Assembly (NCBI RefSeq): GCF_001189915.1
Contig: NZ_LFLS01000001.1
Location: forward strand, 124,001 to 188,000
Direction: 5' to 3'
DNA: 64,000 bases
Source: Herbaspirillum autotrophicum
GTDB lineage: Bacteria; Pseudomonadota; Gammaproteobacteria; Burkholderiales; Burkholderiaceae_D
Below, piece after piece: positions 57,417 to 64,000 of the stretch; position 1 is the stretch's first letter, and each line of letters starts with the position of its first letter. Both the position numbers and the translations under genes were made by a program. The notes below the pieces were generated by a model. That model was not told where the DNA came from, ran no database searches, and saw nothing but the letters and a program-made list of their open reading frames with translations.

Positions 57417-57467
57417 GTAGATTCCGTTTCATTTTCAATTCGATGCAGTAATCATGACATATACAAA

Positions 57468-57484
57468 ACTGACAAGCAGTTATT
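57468..57484. promoter_or_regulatory. Weak regulon palindrome in the tetR promoter
   Basis: ACTGAC-AAGCA-GTTATT has a perfect left half and a degenerate right half, 52 bases upstream of the tetR ATG. A shorter symmetric element, AACTG-ACAAG-CAGTT, overlaps it. Confidence 0.35.
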
Positions 57485-57696
57485 TTGACACATCACGACG
57501 TTTATGTGGTGCGGCGATTGCGCTCGCACGCGCAGCTGCCTGAAGGCGTTTTTTCGACTGCGGCCGGCGCATCCCGGATTGTTGCGGCGGCCGCCGGCAG
57601 TGCGTATCGAAACTGCCACAATTTTCCGTGAACGATTGATTGCCCATGCATGATTTGATTTGACACGAGAGCTGCAGTTTGGCTATTCTTCTAAAA

Positions 57697-57713
57697 AATG
57701 ATAATTAATCAGT
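57697..57713. promoter_or_regulatory. Regulon palindrome, site 4
   Basis: AATGAT-AATTA-ATCAGT lies 60 bases before the ATG of the small membrane protein, almost the same distance as site 3 from its gene. Confidence 0.55.
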
Positions 57714-57773
57714 TATTCTGTTTAATAAATCCGGGATGGCCTGTTCGATCTGGCAAGCCCATAGGAGACAAGC

Positions 57774-58166
57774 ATGAAAAACCGTGTCGCACTCAGTCAT
57801 GGCAGATACGCACGCAGGCCACAACAGCACGTGCCCGATACGTCGCAGATCAGGATGGCGTCGTCCTTGATGCTGCCCGGCGGGGCTGTGCTCAGTCAGC
57901 AGCGTCGGGTCGAATTTCTCCTGGGGCAGCAAGTGTCGCATCGACATTTGCATCCACTGGCAAATAACACCAGCAATTTTCGCAATCGCATGCGGGAGTG
58001 GAATGTCGTCGACCACGTGATTTTCATCATCGTGCTGGCGATGCTGCTGACGGTATTCGTCGTCATCTTTTTTGTACCGGTCAGGGCTGCTGATGTGACG
58101 GCAGTTCCGCTGGCCGCATATCACTATTTTGTCGACCCGCTGAAAATGTTCTTGAGCGCATTCTGA
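57774..58166 (+). CDS. Small single-pass membrane protein of unknown function
   Basis: The 130-residue product has a basic N-terminal part (many Arg and His, about 1-75), one clear membrane helix (about 82-101, VIFIIVLAMLLTVFVVIFFV) and a short outer end. ATG 57774 has a good ribosome site (ATAGGAGAC). I recognise no family. The regulon palindrome upstream and the position between the TetR gene and the DUF1302 gene suggest it belongs to the catabolic region. Confidence 0.6.
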   Translation: MKNRVALSHGRYARRPQQHVPDTSQIRMASSLMLPGGAVLSQQRRVEFLLGQQVSHRHLHPLANNTSNFRNRMREWNVVDHVIFIIVLAMLLTVFVVIFFVPVRAADVTAVPLAAYHYFVDPLKMFLSAF

Positions 58167-58199
58167 AGCGGATTCGCTAACAAGCCGTTCCTCAAATTC

Positions 58200-58225
58200 C
58201 GCCCCGGTCACGCGTGATCGGGGCG
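58200..58225. terminator. Long GC-rich hairpin without U-tract
   Basis: A 26-base near-perfect palindrome (CGCCCCGGTCACG/CGTGATCGGGGCG, one G-T pair) begins 33 bases after the small-protein stop. No T-run follows on either side, so termination is possible but not assured. Confidence 0.4.
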
Positions 58226-58372
58226 GTGTCTGCACGTCCGCGAGAAACATGGTGGTCATCTGAAAGCCTTTGCAGTAAAGGGATTCAGGCTTGCTATCGA
58301 TTCTCGTCTGGCACGTAAAAAATATTTAATTCCAGGTTGACGCTGACTTTTATTTGTGGCCTACTTCTAATA

Positions 58373-58389
58373 ACTGACGAATCGTCAGT
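58373..58389. promoter_or_regulatory. Regulon palindrome, site 5 (perfect)
   Basis: ACTGAC-GAATC-GTCAGT is an exact eight-pair inverted repeat around a single A. It lies 94 bases before the DUF1302 ATG and is the most symmetric copy of the motif. Confidence 0.7.
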
Positions 58390-58483
58390 AATTAATGACA
58401 TGTTTTCAGAGCACATCAAAATCACCCGGCTCTGGTCATTGATTGGAGACTTACAACCATAAAAAATGAGGAGTAGAGAGCGA

Positions 58484-60133
58484 ATGAGACAGTATTTTGA
58501 AGATCGCTTCGTACCCGCCAAATCGACCATCTCGGTAGCAATCGCGATGGCCTTTTTGAGCAGTGGCGCTCAAGCGATGAGTATCGATGTCGGTAACCCG
58601 GATGTGGAATTGCGCTGGGATAACAGCATCCGCTACAACGTCGGTGTGCGCACGGGAGGCGTCAACGATGCGTTTTATAAAAGTGCGGGCAACGACGAAA
58701 CCGAAGGTCGCTTCAAACGCGGCGATGTAGTCACGAATCGGGTGGATCTGGTATCTGAACTCGACATGATTTACAAAGGAAAATACGGTTTCCGCGTGAG
58801 TGGCGCTGCATGGTATGACGATGCATACAACGGCAGTTCGGTACGCAATCCGGCGTTGACCAATTCGGGCAATTACGCCGGCGACAAATACAACGGCTAT
58901 GCCGACCGCTACATCCACGGTCCTTCCGGCGAGATACTTGATGCTTTCGTTTTCGGCGCGTTCGAATTGGGCGGTACGACCCTGAATCTGAAAGCGGGTC
59001 AACATACGGTTTATTGGGGCGAGTCGCTGTATTCGGCGGGCAACAGCATCGCGTACTCAATGAGCGCAATTGATACCATCAAGTCGGCGACAAGTCCGGG
59101 TGCTGAAGCCAAGGAACTGTTCCTGCCGCGCAAGCAGGTATCGGGTCAATGGCAGTTGACGAATGAACTGTCCGTCGGCGCGCAATATGCGTTTGCCTGG
59201 AAGCCATTCCGATTGGTGCCAGGCGGTACCTACTTCGCCTCGGGCGATTCATCGCGTTCAGATTATGCGGCGGCGGGCGTCCCGAATGGTCCTGATATCG
59301 AACCTGATCAACGTGGTGACTTCGGCGTGAATTTGCGCTGGAGCCCGAGCTTTATCCCTGGCACGGCAGGTTTTTACTATCGTCGCTTCGGTGAAAAGCT
59401 GCCATGGGGCATCACTCAGCTGGCACCGACCCCAAGCATCCGTTTGGTATATGCGCGCGATACGGAATTGTACGGTCTGAGCTTCACGACAAACGTCGCT
59501 ACCGTCAGTGTGGGGGCCGAACTTTCATACCGCAAGAACACCGCGCTCAATGCCTCATCCTATACGGTGCGACCAGCCAATGGTGTTTCAGCGACGTATG
59601 ACGAAGCGGAAGGACCACGCGGAAACACCATGCATGCATTGGTGAACGGCGTCTATCTGCTGCCGCGGACAGCGTTGTGGGAGGGGGGCACGCTGCAGGC
59701 TGAATTGAACTACAGCCGGTTGCTGAGCGTAACCAGCCACGCAGACCGCTTCAATGGTGAAGGCTATGCATGTCCTGCCGGTCGTGATCGCAGTGATGGT
59801 TGTTCGACCAAAGATGCGATTGGCATCAACGTCGGCTTTACGCCATCGTGGCCACAGGCATTGCCCGGTTGGGATATTTCGATGCCGACTTCGCTGGCCT
59901 ATCAGATCAAGGGTAACGGACCGGCGCTCGGCGGCGGCAACGAAGGTGCACTGTCGTGGTCAGCAGGTATCACCGGCACGTTGTACTCGAAGTATGAGTT
60001 CTCGCTCAAATACGCCGACACCCAGGCCTCATACAAGGTCAATCCGGCGACCGGCGTGGTGACTACCACTAACGGCACGGCAGTACAAAACGATCACGGC
60101 TGGGTCTTCTTCACGTTCAAGACAACATTCTGA
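58484..60133 (+). CDS. DUF1302 family outer-membrane-type protein
   Basis: The 549-residue protein has a signal peptide (cleavage near SSGAQA-M, about residue 32) and an all-beta body that starts VELRWDNSIRYNVGVRTGG and ends with aromatic GWVFFTFKTTF, as in outer-membrane barrels. DUF1302 proteins occur with DUF1329, YCF48-like and RND proteins in degraders of hydrophobic compounds; a channel role is proposed but unproven. I prefer ATG 58484 because GAGGAG lies ten bases before it; an in-frame ATG six codons upstream is possible. Confidence 0.85.
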   Translation: MRQYFEDRFVPAKSTISVAIAMAFLSSGAQAMSIDVGNPDVELRWDNSIRYNVGVRTGGVNDAFYKSAGNDETEGRFKRGDVVTNRVDLVSELDMIYKGKYGFRVSGAAWYDDAYNGSSVRNPALTNSGNYAGDKYNGYADRYIHGPSGEILDAFVFGAFELGGTTLNLKAGQHTVYWGESLYSAGNSIAYSMSAIDTIKSATSPGAEAKELFLPRKQVSGQWQLTNELSVGAQYAFAWKPFRLVPGGTYFASGDSSRSDYAAAGVPNGPDIEPDQRGDFGVNLRWSPSFIPGTAGFYYRRFGEKLPWGITQLAPTPSIRLVYARDTELYGLSFTTNVATVSVGAELSYRKNTALNASSYTVRPANGVSATYDEAEGPRGNTMHALVNGVYLLPRTALWEGGTLQAELNYSRLLSVTSHADRFNGEGYACPAGRDRSDGCSTKDAIGINVGFTPSWPQALPGWDISMPTSLAYQIKGNGPALGGGNEGALSWSAGITGTLYSKYEFSLKYADTQASYKVNPATGVVTTTNGTAVQNDHGWVFFTFKTTF

Positions 60134-60216
60134 AGCAGCCGCTTCATTTCACACAGGCAGTCTACAACCGGGACATCTCGTCCCGGTATATACAACAGAA
60201 ATGTAGGAGATAGTTC

Positions 60217-61599
60217 ATGCATTATTCAAAGCATCTGATGGTATTGGCAGCCGGCGCCTTGTTCGCCGGCCAGATACTGGCCGCGCCGACGGCCGAAGAA
60301 GTCAAGCAACTGGGTACCACGCTGACACCGACCGGCGCTGAAAAGGCCGGTAACAAGGATGGCACGATTCCTTCCTGGGAAGGTGGCTTGTGCAGTCCGC
60401 CTGCCGGCTACAAGCCAAAGATGGGCGCCGCCGGTGGTGGTCCTTACGTCGATCCGTTTGCCAGTGAAAAGCCGCTGTTTCGCATCACGGCTGCCAACCT
60501 GAGCCAGTATGCAGACAAGGTCGACGCCGGCACCAAGGAACTGTTCAAGCGTTATCCGGACACTTACGCAATGAACGTGTACCAGACGCACCGCACCTCG
60601 TGTCATCCGAAGTGGGTGTATGAAAACACGCTCAAGCGCATCATGAATCCGAAGCTGGTCGGCAATGCGCCAGGCATTACCGGTGCGCATGCCCAGATCC
60701 CGTTCCCGATTCCCAAGACCGGTTACGAAGTGATGTGGAACATGATTTTGCGCTGGGAACCGGTCACATTCCGTTTCGGCCTGGATGCCGGCCTGATGGA
60801 TTCGTCGGGTACGCTTACCCGCGCGTCGTATCAGGTAGCGGACACGCAAAACCTGTATTGGGACAACTCGCTGACGTCGTTGCCGGAAGACAAGCCGTAC
60901 CGCAGCCTGCTGTCGCGCAGCAAGGAACCGGCATCACAAGCGGGGCTGGCGCAATTGCGTTCGGCTTTCCTGCGTCAGGATCTGCATGAAGACATGGCCT
61001 GGAGCTACGTTCCCGGACAACGTCGGGTGCGGCGTGCGCCAGAGTTCACCTACGACACGGTCTCCACCACGTCCGGCGGCTTGCTGATTTTTGATGAAAT
61101 CGCTGGTTTCGATGGCCGCATGGACAAGTACGACTTCAAGCTGATCGGCAAGAAGGAAATGTACTTGCCGTACAACGCCTACAAGATGCTGGCCGGTACG
61201 CTCGAAGAGACCATGTCCAAGAACCATGAAAATCCCGAGCTCATGCGCTGGGAACTGCACCGGGTATGGATGGTGGAAGGCACGCTGAAGCAAGGCGAAC
61301 GTCATATCCAGCAAAAGAAGATTTTCATGATCGACGAAGACAGCTGGACGGCACCGGTGTACTACGCTCTGGATCACTCGGGCAAGGTTCATCACATGAT
61401 GCATTTGCCTGAAATCCAGGAATACGACAAACCGGGTCCGAAGACCGTCTCGTTCATTCTGTATGACCTGAGCCGCGGCATCTACGGCTTCCAGACCAAG
61501 CCACAAGGCCGTCCGGACCAGTACGGGATCATCACGATGGACAAGTTCCCGCCCAGCTATTTCACCCCTGACTCACTGGCGGGATCTGGCGTACGTTGA
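60217..61599 (+). CDS. DUF1329 family periplasmic/outer-membrane lipid-handling protein
   Basis: The 460-residue protein has a signal peptide (LMVLAAGALFAGQILA, cut near residue 22) followed by the family start AEEVKQLGTTLTPTGAEKAG and DGTIPSWEGG. The LolA/LolB-like part contains RRVRRAPEFTYDT and LIGKKEMYLPYNAYKM. DUF1329 proteins pair with DUF1302 partners. It begins 83 bases after the DUF1302 gene with TAGGAG before its ATG. Confidence 0.87.
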   Translation: MHYSKHLMVLAAGALFAGQILAAPTAEEVKQLGTTLTPTGAEKAGNKDGTIPSWEGGLCSPPAGYKPKMGAAGGGPYVDPFASEKPLFRITAANLSQYADKVDAGTKELFKRYPDTYAMNVYQTHRTSCHPKWVYENTLKRIMNPKLVGNAPGITGAHAQIPFPIPKTGYEVMWNMILRWEPVTFRFGLDAGLMDSSGTLTRASYQVADTQNLYWDNSLTSLPEDKPYRSLLSRSKEPASQAGLAQLRSAFLRQDLHEDMAWSYVPGQRRVRRAPEFTYDTVSTTSGGLLIFDEIAGFDGRMDKYDFKLIGKKEMYLPYNAYKMLAGTLEETMSKNHENPELMRWELHRVWMVEGTLKQGERHIQQKKIFMIDEDSWTAPVYYALDHSGKVHHMMHLPEIQEYDKPGPKTVSFILYDLSRGIYGFQTKPQGRPDQYGIITMDKFPPSYFTPDSLAGSGVR

Positions 61600-61700
61600 G
61601 TAGCGTTCACGGCAAGCCTGCGGGCTTGCCGCAGCGAGTACTCAAGCAGCCTGCTGCGCGGTCCGGCAGCAGGCTTGTATTCAACAGTAAGGAGTTTTTT

Positions 61701-62765
61701 GTGCGGCGGTCTTTTTTTCTGAGCATCATTTGTTGTCTGCTGTCGTTATCGTTGCCGGCCCAGGCTGCCCGCAATGGCAGCGCTGATCCCCTGGATGTGC
61801 CGGCGCTGCCGACCAGGCTGACCACCACTACGCAGTTGTCAGCCATCGCCCATGCCGGCAAGCGGCTGGTGGCGGTGGGCATACGCGGACTGATCATTAC
61901 CTCCGACGATGAAGGCACGCATTGGACCCAGCGTCTGGCGCCGGTATCGTCAGACCTGCTGGCAGTGCATTTTCCGACGCCCCAGCGCGGATGGGCGGTT
62001 GGTCATGACGGCGTGGTGTTGCACAGCAAGGATGGCGGATTGACCTGGGTCAAGCAACTCGATGGCCGCCAGGCGGCGGTGCAATTGATTGCGCATTTCC
62101 AGAAAATGGCAGACGCCGGCGACGAAACCGGCAAGCGGTTGCTGGCTGAAATGAAGCTCAATTATGAAAGCGGCCCCGAGCAGGCGCTGCTCGATGTCTG
62201 GTTTGAAGACGAGCAGCACGGTTTTGTATGCGGCTCTTTCGGTACCTTGCTGTTTACTGCGGACGGCGGCAAGAGCTGGCAATCCTGGATCGAAAAGATT
62301 GACTATGAAACCCTGCTGCACCTCAATGCAATACGGGGTATCGGCAACGAGATTTTCATGGCGTCGGAGAAAGGCATCGTGTTTCGTCTGGACCGGAGCA
62401 AGCAGCGCTTTGCCGCAGTTGAAACCGGCTATACCGGCAGCTTCTTCAGTCTGGCTGGCAGGGGTGACACCATCGTGGCGGCTGGTTTGCGCGGCTCTGC
62501 TTACCGTTCCACGGATGCTGGAAAAAACTGGAGCCGGATCGATACCGGTCTGGCCGCGTCGGTCACGGGTGCTGCCACCGGCAGCGATGGCGCGCTGATG
62601 CTGGTCAGTCAGAACGGCAGCCTGCTGTATGGCGACCTCGCCACGCAGCGTTTCACGACCATTCGCGTGCCGCGCCCGACGACGTTGTCCGGCATTGTGG
62701 CAACCGGTGCGAAAAGTGCGGTAGTGGTGGGACTTAACGGTGTCCAGCAAGTGCAGTTGAAGTAG
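61701..62765 (+). CDS. YCF48/BNR-repeat secreted beta-propeller protein
   Basis: The 354-residue protein starts at GTG 61701 after TAAGGAG and has a signal peptide (SFFLSIICCLLSLSLPAQA). Propeller repeats of the Asp-box type follow: SDDEGTHWTQ, SKDGGLTWVK, TADGGKSWQS, STDAGKNWSR. Relatives of plant YCF48 act in complex assembly. In this genetic setting the protein probably supports the RND exporter encoded next (inference). An upstream frame extension of 35 codons lacks similarity. Confidence 0.85.
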   Translation: MRRSFFLSIICCLLSLSLPAQAARNGSADPLDVPALPTRLTTTTQLSAIAHAGKRLVAVGIRGLIITSDDEGTHWTQRLAPVSSDLLAVHFPTPQRGWAVGHDGVVLHSKDGGLTWVKQLDGRQAAVQLIAHFQKMADAGDETGKRLLAEMKLNYESGPEQALLDVWFEDEQHGFVCGSFGTLLFTADGGKSWQSWIEKIDYETLLHLNAIRGIGNEIFMASEKGIVFRLDRSKQRFAAVETGYTGSFFSLAGRGDTIVAAGLRGSAYRSTDAGKNWSRIDTGLAASVTGAATGSDGALMLVSQNGSLLYGDLATQRFTTIRVPRPTTLSGIVATGAKSAVVVGLNGVQQVQLK

Positions 62766-62852
62766 CGCACGGCGCGCATGAAAGGCCGTGCAGCAGGGCG
62801 GTAGTGCAGCAATTGCTGCTCAATAACGAGATAACGAATACGGAGTACTGAA

Positions 62853-64000
62853 ATGGCATCATCCCACCGGGCGATTGATCTTCCCGTCATCACGGATCCG
62901 GCCCAGTTCGACAGGAACAGCGGTTCCTGGCTTGAACGCTTCATTTTCAATCATCGGGCAGTGATGGTGCTGATTTGCCTGTTGATGACGACCTTTCTCG
63001 GCTGGCATGCCAGCAAGCTGCCTGTCAATGCCAGCTTCGAGAAGATGATCCCGAGTTCTCATCCCTATATCAAAAACTATTTTGACAACCGGCAGTCGCT
63101 GCGCGGCATGGGTAACTCGGTGCGCATCGCGGTGGAGAACACCAGCGGCGATATTTTTGACAAGGACTATCTGCTGGCATTGCAAAAGATCAATGACAAG
63201 ATAGCCTTGATGCCGGGTGTCGATCGCGCCTGGATGCGCAGTCTGTGGACCACCAGCCTGCGCTGGACCGAAATCACGGAAGAAGGATATCGTGGCGGCT
63301 CGGTCATGCCGGAGCGCTGGGACGGCAGTCCGGAGGCCATGCGTCAGTTGCAGATCAACATCGCGCGCGCGGGTATCGTCGGCAGTTTTGTCGCCGACAA
63401 CATGAAGTCGGCAGTGATCCTGGTGCCCTTGGTCGAGAAAGATCCGGAAACCGGAAAGCAACTGGACTACGCGGATTTTTCACGCCGGCTGGAGCGTGAG
63501 GTCCGCAGCATGGAAACCCCGCAGATCAAGGTGCATATCGTCGGCTTTGCCAAGCTGGTGGGCGACCTGATCGACGGCTTGTACGATGTCATGAAGTATT
63601 TCGGTCTGTCGGCCCTGATTGCTGCGGCATTCGTCTTTTTATATACCCGCTGTATCCGCAGCACCCTCCTGTTGGTTTTCAGCGCCGGACTCGGTGTGGT
63701 GTGGCTGCTCGGCCTGCTGCAACTGCTTGGCTATGTGCTGGATCCTTATTCGATTCTGGTGCCGTTCCTGATTTTCGCCATCGGCTTGTCGCACGGTGCG
63801 CAAAAGATGAATGGCATCATGCAGGACGTCGGCCGGGGCACGCATAAGTACGTTGCCGCGCGTTACACATTCCGGCGTCTGTTCATGGCGGGCCTGACGG
63901 CACTGCTGACCAACGTGGTCGGTTTTGCAGTCCTGATGATCATCGATATTCCGGCCATTCGTGAAATGGCCCAGACCACCAGCATTGGCGTGACGGTCTT
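62853..64000 (+). CDS. RND/MMPL-family transporter (partial, C-terminus beyond window)
   Basis: The frame runs from ATG 62853 past the right edge (382 codons visible). A first membrane segment (about 32-48, VMVLICLLMTTFLGW) is followed by a periplasmic porter-like domain (about 50-240: LPVNASFEKMIPSSHPYIKN) and then the clustered membrane segments (from about 245: YFGLSALIAAAFVFLY, LLLVFSAGLGVVWLLGLLQL, FAIGLSHGAQKM). This HpnN/MMPL type moves lipids or hydrophobic molecules. It ends the DUF1302-DUF1329-YCF48-RND set within this window. Confidence 0.9.
   Translation, partial: MASSHRAIDLPVITDPAQFDRNSGSWLERFIFNHRAVMVLICLLMTTFLGWHASKLPVNASFEKMIPSSHPYIKNYFDNRQSLRGMGNSVRIAVENTSGDIFDKDYLLALQKINDKIALMPGVDRAWMRSLWTTSLRWTEITEEGYRGGSVMPERWDGSPEAMRQLQINIARAGIVGSFVADNMKSAVILVPLVEKDPETGKQLDYADFSRRLEREVRSMETPQIKVHIVGFAKLVGDLIDGLYDVMKYFGLSALIAAAFVFLYTRCIRSTLLLVFSAGLGVVWLLGLLQLLGYVLDPYSILVPFLIFAIGLSHGAQKMNGIMQDVGRGTHKYVAARYTFRRLFMAGLTALLTNVVGFAVLMIIDIPAIREMAQTTSIGVTV

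Larger units (their letters stand above)
57417..57773. other. Divergent intergenic region (tetR / small membrane protein)
   Basis: This 357-base gap carries a weak palindrome near the tetR start and a better one near the small-protein start, both listed separately. Otherwise it has only short frames and no RNA gene that I can recognise. Confidence 0.55.
58167..58483. other. Intergenic region upstream of the DUF1302 gene
   Basis: This 317-base gap contains a long GC-rich hairpin at its start and the best copy of the regulon palindrome near 58380. I see no gene; a minus-strand frame across its middle lacks any features. Confidence 0.55.

Noticed and set aside
57705-58259. A 184-codon minus-strand frame opposite the small membrane protein
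   Set aside because: The plus-strand frame has a good ribosome site and a clean membrane helix; the minus frame has neither.

Overview
The window looks like a chromosomal segment of a betaproteobacterium of the order Burkholderiales, possibly Oxalobacteraceae. The basis is the order pyrG-kdsA-eno-ftsB, a recJ gene next to an RpfE-type gene, a lolC-lolD pair, and protein sequences of betaproteobacterial character. I saw no insertion sequence, prophage or CRISPR array.

Positions 1-11.6 kb hold housekeeping genes. A truncated TAXI-type binding protein, recJ and an rpfE-like gene lie on the minus strand. lolC, lolD, argE, tatD, comEC and a small membrane protein lie on the plus strand. Between lolC and lolD a 97-bp tandem repeat forms a chain of overlapping 34-codon frames. 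Positions 11.6-16.6 kb hold a small accessory unit: a ThDP enzyme, an orphan amino-acid binding protein, a PLP aminotransferase and a divergent LysR regulator. Positions 16.8-25.8 kb return to core genes (hydrolase, pyrG, kdsA, eno, ftsB, pnuC), followed by a diguanylate cyclase and a two-gene two-component system. Two identical tRNA-Arg(ACG) genes, each with its own terminator, mark 25.9-26.4 kb.

From about 26.8 kb to the right edge lies a catabolic region of about 37 kb. It begins with a class I P450 operon (P450, [2Fe-2S] ferredoxin, ferredoxin reductase, TetR). Next come minus-strand genes for a glutathione-dependent isomerase, a NIPSNAP protein and an SDR, with a LysR gene beside them. 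A plus-strand operon follows: BKACE-type enzyme, NDP-forming acyl-CoA ligase, gentisate dioxygenase, fumarylpyruvate hydrolase, hydroxyacyl dehydrogenase, crotonase, AMP-forming ligase, acyl-CoA dehydrogenase, EtfBA, thiolase, thioesterase. After it come an SDR, an Old Yellow Enzyme, another SDR, a DUF35 protein, four acyl-CoA dehydrogenases that look like two heteromeric pairs, a TetR regulator with a basic tail and a small membrane protein. The region ends with a DUF1302-DUF1329-YCF48-RND set that continues beyond the window.

Taken together (inference), the region suggests uptake or export of a hydrophobic compound at the envelope, P450 hydroxylation, CoA activation, several rounds of side-chain or ring beta-oxidation, and ring cleavage through a gentisate-like intermediate to fumarate and pyruvate. 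The substrate cannot be read from the sequence. A 17-base palindrome of the form ACTGAC-N5-GTCAGT, exact or near-exact, stands before five transcription units of this region and weakly before a sixth. It suggests one regulator controls them as a regulon.
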